Of a DNA stretch of 64,000 nucleotides, positions 1 through 8,207 are shown in pieces; positions within the stretch are counted from its first letter, which is position 1, and each line of letters begins with the position of its first letter. This DNA comes from an uncultured Pelagibacteraceae bacterium (GTDB taxonomy: Bacteria > Pseudomonadota > Alphaproteobacteria > Pelagibacterales > Pelagibacteraceae), in assembly GCA_902628565.1 (NCBI GenBank), contig CACONR010000004.1, positions 1 to 64,000 of the forward strand, written 5' to 3'. Position numbers and translations under genes: made by a program. A model generated the notes under the pieces. It made no database searches. It saw only the letters and a list, made by a program, of their open reading frames with translations, and had not been told where the DNA came from.

Positions 1-551
1 CTTCTCCAATCTATCATGCACACAAAAAAGGAATTCCTGTTCATGTATGGGCAGATGAAACTAGACCAAGAAATCAAGGAGCAAATCTAACTTCTTATGA
101 GTTAAATGAAGAAGGAATTAAAAATACAATCATTGCAGATAACACAGGTGGAATTTTGATGCAGAGAGGACAGGTTGATGTGTGTATTGTTGGAACAGAC
201 AGAACTCTAGCCAATGGAGATGTTTGTAATAAAGTTGGAACTTATCTAAAAGCATTAGCAGCTCATGATAACAAAATTCCTTTTTATGTTGCACTACCAA
301 GTTCTACAATTGATTGGAATATAAAAGATCATAAAGATATTCCAATTGAGGAGAGAAATTCAGAGGAATTATCTCATGTGGAAGGTTTAGATGAAAAAGG
401 AAATATAAAGAAAATACAAATTTATCCAAAAAATAGTAAAGCTATGAATTTAGCTTTTGATGTAACCCCAGCAAAATACGTTACAGGATTAATAACGGAA
501 AAAGGTATATGTGAAGCATCAGAAAGAGGACTAAAAGAATTATTTAAATGA
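1..551 (+). CDS. mtnA: Methylthioribose-1-phosphate isomerase, C-terminal part (5' end outside window)
   Basis: The reading frame is open from base 3 and begins upstream of the window. MtnA isomerises 5-methylthioribose-1-phosphate to methylthioribulose-1-phosphate in salvage of methylthioadenosine. The visible part has the family's conserved stretches [38 protein letters not shown] and [10 protein letters not shown]. The Asp of GTDR corresponds to the catalytic Asp of the family; the catalytic Cys lies upstream and is not visible. The stop overlaps the next ATG by 3 nt (ATGA), so the aldolase gene is probably translationally coupled. Family assignment is strong. Confidence 0.93.
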   Translation, partial: SPIYHAHKKGIPVHVWADETRPRNQGANLTSYELNEEGIKNTIIADNTGGILMQRGQVDVCIVGTDRTLANGDVCNKVGTYLKALAAHDNKIPFYVALPSSTIDWNIKDHKDIPIEERNSEELSHVEGLDEKGNIKKIQIYPKNSKAMNLAFDVTPAKYVTGLITEKGICEASERGLKELFK

Positions 552-1204
552 TGAATTTAGACCAAAGAAATCAAATTATTGAGTATTCTTTAAAATTGAA
601 CTCTACAAATCTTTCACCGCTTCGATCAGGAAATATATCTTTGAGAGCAGAACAAGATAATATTCAAGGTTATTTAATTACTCCATCTGGAAAAAAATAT
701 GAAACATTAAAGCCAGAAGATATTGTTTTTATGAGTTTAAATGAAGATGCGGAAAATAACGACTCAGTAAACAAACCCTCCTCCGAATGGAGATTTCATA
801 GAGATATTTATATTAATAAAAAAGATGCCCAAGCAATTGTTCATGCACATTCTCCACACGCAACGGCTGTATCTTCACACGGAAAATCTATACCTCCGTT
901 TCATTACATGATTGCTCTTGCAGGAGGAGAAGACATTAAATGTGCTAAATACGCTACTTTTGGGACAAAAGAACTTTCACAAAATGTAATTAAAGCCTTG
1001 GAAAATAGAAGTGCTTGTTTGATGTCTAATCACGGACAGGTTGCTTTTGGAAAAAATTTAGAGCAAGCATTTGAACTAGCACAAGAGATAGAAAATATTT
1101 GTCATCAATACACTATTGCACTAAAGTTAGGTGAGCCACAGATTCTTTCATTAGACGAAATGAAAAAAGTTTTGGTAAAAGCTAAAGATTATAAAAAAGG
1201 GTAA
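548..1204 (+). CDS. Class II aldolase, FucA type; probable (methylthio)ribulose-1-phosphate aldolase
   Basis: A 218-residue cytosolic class II (zinc) aldolase. Glu80 (SSEW), His99 and His101 (HAHSPH) and His162 (SNHG) sit at the spacing of E. coli fuculose-phosphate aldolase Glu73, His92, His94 and His155, each offset by 7. In methylthioribulose-phosphate dehydratases of the APIP type the catalytic Glu follows the HxH pair, so an aldolase is favoured over a dehydratase (MtnB). Coupling to mtnA by a 4-nt overlap suggests it cleaves methylthioribulose-1-phosphate to dihydroxyacetone phosphate and methylthioacetaldehyde, as in the DHAP shunt. The substrate is inference; the fold and metal site are seen. 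Confidence 0.8.
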   Translation: MMNLDQRNQIIEYSLKLNSTNLSPLRSGNISLRAEQDNIQGYLITPSGKKYETLKPEDIVFMSLNEDAENNDSVNKPSSEWRFHRDIYINKKDAQAIVHAHSPHATAVSSHGKSIPPFHYMIALAGGEDIKCAKYATFGTKELSQNVIKALENRSACLMSNHGQVAFGKNLEQAFELAQEIENICHQYTIALKLGEPQILSLDEMKKVLVKAKDYKKG

Positions 1205-1205
1205 T

Positions 1206-2246
1206 ATGATAAAAGTAGGGGAGCACATTACTTTAGATATAATTGGTACTGATAAAGAATATGATCCTTCAGTTTATGAAAGAGTTATCAAAGAGATTGC
1301 TAAAGTAGCTAAAGTTACAATCTTGAATATATCAAAATATAAGTTTGAACCACAGGGCTTTACAATTCTTGCATTATTAGCTGAAAGTCACATCAGTTTT
1401 CATACTTTTCCTGAGAAAGGAATTATAAGCTTTGACTTCTTTACTTGTGGAAAAATCAGTCCCTCAGTAGCGATTGATATTGTTAAAAAAGAATTTAAGC
1501 ACAAAAGAATTGTAAAAAAAGAGTTTAATAGAGATACGAGATCTCTTTATCACGATATTTACAGTTCACCAGGTTTACAAAAATCATATGTTGTAAATGA
1601 AGTTTTGGAAGATTTTAAATCAAAGGTTGGTCAACACATCGAGATTTTAGAGTTAGAACAATTTGGAAAATCATTATTTATTGATGGTGAAATTCAAGTA
1701 GCTGAGTCTGATGAACATTTGTACAGCTCAACATTTGTAGGCGCTGGATTGAAGTTAAATAAAAACAATGAAAGAGCTGCAATTATTGGTGGTGGTGATG
1801 GAGGCGTTGCCAGAGAATGTATATCTAAAAAATTTAATTTTATCGATTGGTATGAGCTTGATCCAGAGGTAGTTGAAGTTTGTAACAAACATTTAGGGGA
1901 CATTGGAAAAAAAGCTACAGAGAAAAATTCAGTTAAATGTGTCTGGGGAGATGCATTTCACAGCATTAAATCAATAAAGGACGATACATATGATCATATT
2001 TTTGTAGATTTAAATGACGATCAGTTTTGTATAGATTTAGCGGCGAAAAATATGGACTCTTTAGTAAGAATATTAAAACCCAAAGGTGTGATCACGGCAC
2101 AAGTTGGCAGCCAAGATAAAAAACCTCTTCAAGTTGAAAATTGGATGAATGTTTTTCATCATCATTTTGGAAATACCAAATTATCTAGGGTTTATGTACC
2201 TAGTTTTGATTGTTCTTGGAATTTTTCATCTTCAATAAATCATTAG
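1206..2246 (+). CDS. speE: Bifunctional S-adenosylmethionine decarboxylase-spermidine synthase fusion
   Basis: A 346-residue fusion. Residues about 1-115 are a prokaryotic AdoMet decarboxylase (SpeD): LLAESHISFHTFPE contains Glu60-Ser61, where self-cleavage would generate the pyruvoyl group, followed by His62, and FFTCG supplies the conserved Cys81. Residues about 125-346 are a spermidine synthase (SpeE) with the nucleotide-binding GGGDGG at 195-200, ELD at 217-219, and an acidic FVDLNDD segment at the position of the catalytic Asp region. Together they would decarboxylate AdoMet and transfer aminopropyl to a diamine, releasing methylthioadenosine. The gene starts 1 nt after the aldolase stop. 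SpeD-SpeE fusions are known in bacteria. The acceptor amine cannot be read from sequence. Confidence 0.88.
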   Translation: MIKVGEHITLDIIGTDKEYDPSVYERVIKEIAKVAKVTILNISKYKFEPQGFTILALLAESHISFHTFPEKGIISFDFFTCGKISPSVAIDIVKKEFKHKRIVKKEFNRDTRSLYHDIYSSPGLQKSYVVNEVLEDFKSKVGQHIEILELEQFGKSLFIDGEIQVAESDEHLYSSTFVGAGLKLNKNNERAAIIGGGDGGVARECISKKFNFIDWYELDPEVVEVCNKHLGDIGKKATEKNSVKCVWGDAFHSIKSIKDDTYDHIFVDLNDDQFCIDLAAKNMDSLVRILKPKGVITAQVGSQDKKPLQVENWMNVFHHHFGNTKLSRVYVPSFDCSWNFSSSINH

Positions 2247-2303
2247 TTTTTTCTTTTTAAAGTCTCTGATTTGTGAAATAATATTTTTTTATTAAAGGAG
2301 AGA

Positions 2304-3134
2304 ATGATGAATATGTTTAAAAAAACTATTTTTTCAGTTTTATTTTCATTATTAATTATTGGAAATGTTAGTGCTGATAAAATTAAAATTGGGACGGAAG
2401 GTGCTTATCCTCCATGGAATTCTAAAGATGCATCAGGTAAATTAATCGGATTTGAAGTCGAATTAGCTTACACACTCTGCAGATATATTGGGCAGCAATG
2501 TGAGATTGTTGAACAAGATTGGGATGGAATGATACCAGCTTTAATTATGAGAAAATTTGATGCAATTATGGCAGGTATGTCAATTACTGCCGAGAGACAA
2601 AAAGCTATTAACTTTTCACAAGGTTATGCAGATGAAGTTGCATCTCTAGCAGTTATGAAAGGTTCCGACCTTGAAGGTATGGATACTCCAGATGGAATCA
2701 ATCTTACACTAAGTGGCTCAGGTGTTAAAAAAACTTTAAAAACTTTAACGGGTGCGCTTGCTGGTAAAACTGTTTGTACACAAACAGCAACTATTCACCA
2801 AAACTTTTTAGAATCTGGTGATGTAGGAAAAATAAATCTAAGAACTTACAAAACTCAAGATGAAGTCAACTTAGACTTAGCATCAGGAAGATGTGATGTA
2901 GCATTAGCAGCTGCAGTTGCTTTTACAGATTATGCTGAAAAATCTGGTAAACCAGTTATTCTTGTAGGTCCAACTTTTTCAGGTGGAGCATTTGGTAATG
3001 GTGTTGGAGTTGGAATTAGAAAAGACGACACTGAATTATTAAAAGCATTTAACAAAGCAATCGAGAAGGCTAGAAAAAACGGAGACATTAGTAGAATAGC
3101 TACAAAATGGTTCGGTTTTGATGCCTCTATGTAA
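2304..3134 (+). CDS. Amino-acid ABC transporter substrate-binding protein (family 3)
   Basis: A 276-residue periplasmic binding protein of the lysine/arginine/ornithine-octopine group. A signal peptide (residues 1-24, cleavage after NVSA) precedes the mature start. GTEGAYPPWN, GFEVEL, DWDGMIPALI and SIT.ER are the usual amino-acid binding-protein blocks, and Arg98 is the expected alpha-carboxylate ligand. A strong ribosome site (aaaggag, 2294-2300) favours the ATG at 2307 slightly over 2304. Two permease genes follow, separated by a hairpin. Basic amino acids or opine-like ligands are likely but not proven. No ATPase gene is adjacent. Confidence 0.9.
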   Translation: MMNMFKKTIFSVLFSLLIIGNVSADKIKIGTEGAYPPWNSKDASGKLIGFEVELAYTLCRYIGQQCEIVEQDWDGMIPALIMRKFDAIMAGMSITAERQKAINFSQGYADEVASLAVMKGSDLEGMDTPDGINLTLSGSGVKKTLKTLTGALAGKTVCTQTATIHQNFLESGDVGKINLRTYKTQDEVNLDLASGRCDVALAAAVAFTDYAEKSGKPVILVGPTFSGGAFGNGVGVGIRKDDTELLKAFNKAIEKARKNGDISRIATKWFGFDASM

Positions 3135-3142
3135 TTAATTTT

Positions 3143-3176
3143 AGATTTGGCGACTATAATGTATAGTCGCCAATCT
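3143..3176. promoter_or_regulatory. Intercistronic RNA hairpin between binding-protein and permease genes
   Basis: A 15-bp stem with one bulged T: arm 3143-3158, loop ATG (3159-3161), arm 3162-3176. It ends 2 nt before the permease ATG at 3179, so no free ribosome site remains. No U-tract follows, so it resembles an mRNA-stabilising or translation-limiting hairpin more than a terminator. Confidence 0.8.
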
Positions 3177-3178
3177 AT

Positions 3179-3871
3179 ATGGAACTTCTAGCATTTGGCG
3201 ATACTGGATGGGGTGACGAGTTATTTCGTGCCACTCTAATGACTATAGCTGTTTCAATTACAGCAATGATTATAGGTTTTCTTTTTGCGTTAATCTTTAC
3301 TCCATTAAAATTATCTAAAAATAAGTTTTTAAATTTCATAGCTAATTCTTACACAACTATAATAAGAGGTGTTCCAGAATTATTAGTAATTTACCTTTTC
3401 TTTTTTGGTGGAACCGGTGCAGTTATGTTTGTTGCATCAATATTTGGTTATAATGAGTATATTGAAATAAATGCATTTATCACGGGTGCATTTGCAATTG
3501 GAATAATTTCCGGCGCTTATTCAACTGAAGTTTTTAGGGGAGCAATTCAATCAATTAATAAAGGCCAGTTCGAAGCTGCCAATGTATTGGGTTTAAATAA
3601 ATTTGGAAAATTTTTTAAAATTATTTTACCTCAAACACTAAGATTAGCTATTCCAAATCTAAGTAATGTTTGGCAGATAACTCTAAAAGATACTTCTCTA
3701 ATTTCAGTTACAGGTTTAGTTGAAATTATGAGACAATCTTATATTGCTGCTGGATCAACGAGAGATCCATTATTCTTTTATTCATTTGCTGCAGTTTTGT
3801 ATTTACTCCTTACTTTTGTGAGCATGAAATTAATCAATAAATTAGAAGTTAAATATAGTAGGGGGTACTAA
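3179..3871 (+). CDS. Amino-acid ABC transporter permease (HisQ-like)
   Basis: A 230-residue inner-membrane permease of the polar amino-acid uptake family, with about five hydrophobic segments. The N-terminus MELLAFGDTGWGDEL is typical for HisQ/OccQ proteins and supports this start despite the adjacent hairpin. The cytoplasmic EAA loop that contacts the ATPase is at about residues 131-150 (FEAANVLGLNKFGKFF). The final base of its stop overlaps the next ATG. It would form a heteromeric channel with the following gene product and needs an ATPase encoded elsewhere. Confidence 0.9.
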   Translation: MELLAFGDTGWGDELFRATLMTIAVSITAMIIGFLFALIFTPLKLSKNKFLNFIANSYTTIIRGVPELLVIYLFFFGGTGAVMFVASIFGYNEYIEINAFITGAFAIGIISGAYSTEVFRGAIQSINKGQFEAANVLGLNKFGKFFKIILPQTLRLAIPNLSNVWQITLKDTSLISVTGLVEIMRQSYIAAGSTRDPLFFYSFAAVLYLLLTFVSMKLINKLEVKYSRGY

Positions 3872-4545
3872 TGGATCTTGAATTAATGATTAATAGTTTC
3901 CCAAAGTTACTAAATGCAGCTGTAATAACTTTAAAACTTCTTTCAGTTTCTTTAATAATTGGATTATTGATTGGCTTATTTTTTGCAATTCTAAGACTAA
4001 ATAAAAATATATTTATCAATAGATTTGCTTATGGATATTCGTATGTTTTTAGAGGTACACCACTTTTAGTACAGATATTTATTATTTATTTTGGATTAGG
4101 TCAGATTGAATATTTGAGATCGACAGTTTTATGGGTAATTTTAAAAGAGCCATATTGGTGTGCAATCATTGCTTTTGCTCTAAATACAGGTGCTTATACT
4201 TCAGAGATACTAAGATCAGCATTTCAAACCATTAATCCTGGAATAATAGAGGCAGGTAAAAGTTTGGGTATCTCAAATAAAGTAATCTTTTATAAAATTC
4301 AAATTCCTATTGCTATTAGACAATCTTTACCAGCTTATGGCAATGAAATTATCCTAATGATGAAAGGAACTTCTTTAGCAAGCACAGTCACCATAATGGA
4401 CCTTACAGGTGTTGCAAAATATATAATTTCAACAACTTTTAAACCAATCGAGGTATTTATTGTTGCTGGTGGTATTTATTTATTTATGACCTTTATAATC
4501 CATAATGTGATTAAGTTTTTAGAAAAGAAATACAGCTTTAATTAA
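3871..4545 (+). CDS. Amino-acid ABC transporter permease (HisM-like)
   Basis: A 224-residue partner permease with about five membrane segments. RGTPLLVQIF and the EAA-loop sequence EAGKSLGIS at about residues 127-135 mark the polar amino-acid ABC family. The ATG overlaps the upstream permease stop by 1 nt. The 3' end overlaps the convergent hydrolase gene by 4 nt, so there is no room for a separate terminator. The importer operon ends here without an ATP-binding subunit. Confidence 0.9.
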   Translation: MDLELMINSFPKLLNAAVITLKLLSVSLIIGLLIGLFFAILRLNKNIFINRFAYGYSYVFRGTPLLVQIFIIYFGLGQIEYLRSTVLWVILKEPYWCAIIAFALNTGAYTSEILRSAFQTINPGIIEAGKSLGISNKVIFYKIQIPIAIRQSLPAYGNEIILMMKGTSLASTVTIMDLTGVAKYIISTTFKPIEVFIVAGGIYLFMTFIIHNVIKFLEKKYSFN

Positions 4546-5693
4546 AGTACAACTAAATCAATTTTTTGCTTACCAAGTCTTTGATTACCTTGCTCAGTGA
4601 CTAAATAAGTTTCACCCAGGTTCATTGCTAATTGATTTTCTGAGTCCATTAAAATCATATGCATAAAAAAAACATTTCCAGGCTCAATCACATATGGATT
4701 ACCGGTATATAACATTGGCCAATCCATCCAATTTGGAGCAAAAGTAGTACCTAAAGAATATCCACATGCATTCATTCTTGCTTTATTAAAACCAAGATCA
4801 TCAAAAGTTTTTGCGTGAATATCAAAAACCTCTCCTATTCTATTTCCAGGTTTTAATTTATTTTCACAATTTTTTAATGCTTCAACACACGCCTCATGCA
4901 TTTTATGATGTTTAGGATCTGCTTTACCTATAGGAATTGTTCTAAACATTGCTGAATGGTAATGTCTATAAGTACCAGCCCATTCTATAGTTAATTGATC
5001 TTGATCATTTAAAGTTTGTTTTTCTGATTGATAACGGCAAAGAAGAGCATTTTTTCCCGAACCAATAATAAATTCATTTGCAGGATAATCTCCACCACCT
5101 TCAAATATAACTTTATTCATTTCAGCTAAAATCTTTGACTCATTCACACCTGCCTTGGCATATTTCCAAACTTCATCCAAAGCTTGATCAGCTAGTTCTG
5201 CAGCTTTTTTTACATAAACAATTTCCTCTTTGGATTTCACTACTCTTAACTTTGTTATTAAGTCTGATTTATCTTCAACAGAGCAATAATTTTCTAAAGA
5301 CTTATTAAGCTTCAATGTATTTTTTCCGGTCAACCCATAAGCCTCATATTCAACTCCTAATTTTTTTCCTTTTAGATTTAGCTCGTTCAAAATAACTTTA
5401 AGATCATCGGTTGGGTTTGATCCATCTTTATCAACCCAAATTCTAATGTCTTTTATATTGGATGTGTTTTGTGCCTGTCTTAAATCTGGAGCTCTTGTTA
5501 GTAATATCGTGTTTCCTTTTTTATCTAAGATTAATGTTTGAAAGAAAACATATCCAAATGTGTCATAACCAGTTAACCAATACATAGACTCTTGTCTAAA
5601 CATTAATAAGGCTTCTATGTTTTGATCTTTCATGGAATCTAAAACTTTAGATTTTCTAGTTCTAAATTCTTCTTTTGAAAAATGAAGTCCCAT
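4542..5693 (-). CDS. M24-family hydrolase with non-canonical active site (creatinase/ectoine hydrolase-like)
   Basis: A 383-residue protein with the two-domain pita-bread organisation: an N-terminal creatinase-like domain (about 1-140) and a C-terminal M24 domain. The usual metal ligands are partly missing. The first Asp region reads LTIEWAG (Glu237), the second reads YRHYHSAMFRT (His244/His246 instead of the Asp of SDxTRT), and the GHG region reads CGYSLG. Glu337 (IEPGN) and Glu361 (LGETY) remain. This resembles metal-independent creatinase or ectoine-hydrolase (DoeA) relatives rather than a true Xaa-Pro aminopeptidase. A small osmolyte or amidino/amide compound is a plausible substrate; this is inference. 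Confidence 0.72.
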   Translation of the reverse strand: MGLHFSKEEFRTRKSKVLDSMKDQNIEALLMFRQESMYWLTGYDTFGYVFFQTLILDKKGNTILLTRAPDLRQAQNTSNIKDIRIWVDKDGSNPTDDLKVILNELNLKGKKLGVEYEAYGLTGKNTLKLNKSLENYCSVEDKSDLITKLRVVKSKEEIVYVKKAAELADQALDEVWKYAKAGVNESKILAEMNKVIFEGGGDYPANEFIIGSGKNALLCRYQSEKQTLNDQDQLTIEWAGTYRHYHSAMFRTIPIGKADPKHHKMHEACVEALKNCENKLKPGNRIGEVFDIHAKTFDDLGFNKARMNACGYSLGTTFAPNWMDWPMLYTGNPYVIEPGNVFFMHMILMDSENQLAMNLGETYLVTEQGNQRLGKQKIDLVVL

Positions 5694-5700
5694 TAATGAT

Positions 5701-6090
5701 TTAATAACTGGTGTACTGTTTTATTTCTTTGATAATTGATCCAGTGTGATTGTTAATCTCTAATTTAATTTTTGCACGATCATCATTTAGAAAATGAACA
5801 TCTCTTGAAAGCTTAACAAATTTTTCCCCAAAATCCTTATCTTTCTCACATTGTCTTTTATCATCCTCGATAACCCAAAGTTTTGAATTAATTACTTTAA
5901 GAGATTGGTAAAGATTATTCAGTTTTTCATCAGATTTGATATTTTTTTCTAACTGATTTTTAAGAATAGAGTGTTCGTTATTAATGAATTTTAATTTTTC
6001 AGTATCTTTTATCTTTTCCTTTTTAATCTCTAAAATAGAAATTTTATCTAAAAGTTCTCCAATTGAAACTTCTACTATAATTTTATTCAT
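5701..6090 (-). CDS. DUF6165 family protein, function unknown
   Basis: A 129-residue, highly charged, probably helical soluble protein matching the DUF6165 pattern: IVEVSIGELLDKISILEIK at the N-terminus, LWVIEDDKR at about residue 71, and an FLNDDRAKIKLEIN segment near the end. It has no signal peptide or membrane segment. The gene lies 32 bp from, and divergent to, a GT9 heptosyltransferase-like gene, which suggests a role in lipopolysaccharide or glycan assembly. No function is established for the family as far as I can tell from sequence. Confidence 0.75.
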   Translation of the reverse strand: MNKIIVEVSIGELLDKISILEIKKEKIKDTEKLKFINNEHSILKNQLEKNIKSDEKLNNLYQSLKVINSKLWVIEDDKRQCEKDKDFGEKFVKLSRDVHFLNDDRAKIKLEINNHTGSIIKEIKQYTSY

Positions 6091-6122
6091 AAAATTTAAT
6101 ACTATGTTATCTTGTTATAAAT

Positions 6123-7064
6123 ATGTCTAATATACTAATTATCAAACATGGATCTTTAGGAGATATATCTCAAGCTAGTGGTGCTATTCAAGACATATCT
6201 GAAAATCATAAAAATGATCAAATTTATCTTCTTACTACAAAACCATTTATTGATTTATTCAAAAAAAATCCATTTATTCATAGTGTTATTTTAGACAAAA
6301 GACTACCAAAGTTTAATTTAATATATTTATATTTTTTAATGCGTGAAATTAAAAAGCATAACTTTTCTAAAGTTTTTGACTTGCAAAATTCATCTAGAAC
6401 TAATTTTTATAAGAATATTCTTTTTCCAAAAGCAGGTAAGGAAATATGGTCAAGTTCAACAACAACTTTACCAGAAGGAAAAAACAAAAATGAATTTGAC
6501 GAAAATTCTGTTCTAGAAAGATTTGAATATCAATTAAAAGACTCTGGTTTAAGCACATTAAATACGTTAAGACCAGACTTTAATTGGGCTGCTACAGATA
6601 TAAGTGAAATTAGAAATTTTTATAAGCTAACAAAATATATTTTATTATTTCCTTTCTGTTCACCCCATTTAGTAATTAAAAAATGGCCTTATTATAATAA
6701 ACTTATTGAATTAATATCGAACAAGTATGGTGATGAATATAAAGTCATTACAGCTCCTGGCCCAAATGAAATCAGTGAAGCAAAAAATATTAATGCATTA
6801 GCTTTACTGGATAATGGTAGAGCGCTAGATATTTCTCAACTTACCGCCTTGATAAAAGATAGTTCATTTGTTGTTGCAAATGATACTGGTCCTGCGCACA
6901 TAGCAGCTCATGTAGGAGCCAAAGGTCTTACATTATTTGGTAAACATACAACAGCGTACAAAGTAAGTATTGAAAGAGAAAATTTTAAACCAATTGAGGT
7001 TACGGATCTAAAAAACTTAAGTGCTGAAAGAGTTTTTGAAAGAGTATCTAATTCTTTAACCTAG
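6123..7064 (+). CDS. Glycosyltransferase family 9 (heptosyltransferase-like)
   Basis: A 313-residue GT-B protein of the ADP-heptose:LPS heptosyltransferase family. The N-terminal IIKHGSLGDISQA (from about residue 6) is the glycine-rich acceptor-domain start. KKWPYYNKLI (186-195) and NDTGPAHIAAHVGA (253-266) are the nucleotide-sugar-binding signatures. It probably adds a heptose or similar sugar to lipopolysaccharide core at the inner membrane. Its 3' end overlaps the convergent AbrB-like gene by 17 bp. Confidence 0.87.
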   Translation: MSNILIIKHGSLGDISQASGAIQDISENHKNDQIYLLTTKPFIDLFKKNPFIHSVILDKRLPKFNLIYLYFLMREIKKHNFSKVFDLQNSSRTNFYKNILFPKAGKEIWSSSTTTLPEGKNKNEFDENSVLERFEYQLKDSGLSTLNTLRPDFNWAATDISEIRNFYKLTKYILLFPFCSPHLVIKKWPYYNKLIELISNKYGDEYKVITAPGPNEISEAKNINALALLDNGRALDISQLTALIKDSSFVVANDTGPAHIAAHVGAKGLTLFGKHTTAYKVSIERENFKPIEVTDLKNLSAERVFERVSNSLT

Positions 7065-8127
7065 TTTTTTCAATTATTCTCAAAATCACTGGCACGACAA
7101 AGAGTATAAATAACAATCTTATAATATGATGAAAAGCAACAAAATCTGGCTCTAGGTCAAAAGCTATTGCTATAACTGCAACCTCATAAATACCCCCGGG
7201 GCAAAAGGATAGGATCAATGATAAAATATTATTATCTACAAAAAATGTTGCAACATATGCTGCAATAAGACCTAATAAAACTAAAAGTATGGTTGCAACT
7301 AATCCATGAAAAGAATTATTTGCCACTTCTTTAAATGTTTTATTTGCAAATCTGCATCCAACAGAAGCTCCCAAAATTAACAAACAAAAATTTATTGATG
7401 CATCAGGCAATTTGTATGACGCGATGTCAGATATTTGTAAAACTCCACTCGCAACTAGTGTTCCAGACAAAAGTGCAGCTGGAACTTTAAATTTATCAAA
7501 AAAAAATATGAACACTAAAGAAACAATTATTAATATAATCAATTCCCAATGGTTTTGAGACATGTAATCAAATTTTTCTAACTCTAAAGCTTCAGCTGGA
7601 TAGAGACTAACTATAATAAAAGGAAATAAAGTTATTATAATTATTAATCGAATTAAATGAGCTGTAGCTACTTGAGATAAATCTGATTTTTCATACTCTG
7701 CCAAAATCATTAAAGGTCCTAATGCACCTGGAGCTGCAGAAAATATAGATGTTTTCTCTTTATAATCAGAAAATTTTTGTAAATATTTAGAAACAATTAG
7801 AATACTAATTATAATATAAAGAAACATTATAATTGTGGTCCAAATCCAATTTACCATCTGATTAAGTAAATTTTGATCAATATAGTTTCCAATATGTAAT
7901 CCTAAAATAATTAAGATTGAGCTTAGGGCTAGTCTTGGCATTATAACTTGAAAACCTTTTAGGGCAATCAAGGAGGTTGCTATCATCGGACCAATCATCC
8001 AGGCAAGTGGGATCCTAAAAAAGTCAGCGACAATCGCACTAGGAATAGAGATCACAATAACTAATAAAAATTTTTTTGATATTAACTGCCTAAAACTTTC
8101 TCGGTTAAAGGGAATCACGTTCTGCAT
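7048..8127 (-). CDS. AbrB-family (COG3180) integral membrane protein
   Basis: A 359-residue polytopic membrane protein with an internal duplication. Each half holds a run of hydrophobic segments, with IPLAWMIGPMIA (about 37-48) in the first half and the related VPAALLSGTLVA in the second. The family is annotated as AbrB-like or ammonia-monooxygenase-regulator-like but is best regarded as a membrane protein of unknown, possibly transport, function. It is divergent from the tctC gene and shares an 80-bp intergenic region with it. Similar genes often sit beside TTT transporters, which hints at a link. Confidence 0.8.
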   Translation of the reverse strand: MQNVIPFNRESFRQLISKKFLLVIVISIPSAIVADFFRIPLAWMIGPMIATSLIALKGFQVIMPRLALSSILIILGLHIGNYIDQNLLNQMVNWIWTTIIMFLYIIISILIVSKYLQKFSDYKEKTSIFSAAPGALGPLMILAEYEKSDLSQVATAHLIRLIIIITLFPFIIVSLYPAEALELEKFDYMSQNHWELIILIIVSLVFIFFFDKFKVPAALLSGTLVASGVLQISDIASYKLPDASINFCLLILGASVGCRFANKTFKEVANNSFHGLVATILLVLLGLIAAYVATFFVDNNILSLILSFCPGGIYEVAVIAIAFDLEPDFVAFHHIIRLLFILFVVPVILRIIEKTRLKN

Positions 8128-8145
8128 GTATTCTATCTTTGGTTG

Positions 8146-8174
8146 TTGACTAGATTACTAAAAGTATGTTTAAT
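8146..8174 (+). promoter_or_regulatory. Core promoter of the tctCBA operon
   Basis: TTGACT (8146-8151), 17-bp spacer, TTTAAT (8169-8174). The predicted start is near 8181, giving a leader of about 27 nt with a GAGAGGA ribosome site before the ATG at 8208. The same two hexamers with the same spacing precede the dctP gene. Confidence 0.75.
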
Positions 8175-8207
8175 CTATGTAATTAACTATAACAACGAGA
8201 GGAAATA

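Noticed and set aside
548-1204. Assignment as methylthioribulose-1-phosphate dehydratase (MtnB)
   Set aside because: The catalytic Glu precedes the HxH pair at the exact FucA spacing, which favours an aldolase; no mtnC/mtnD-like genes follow.
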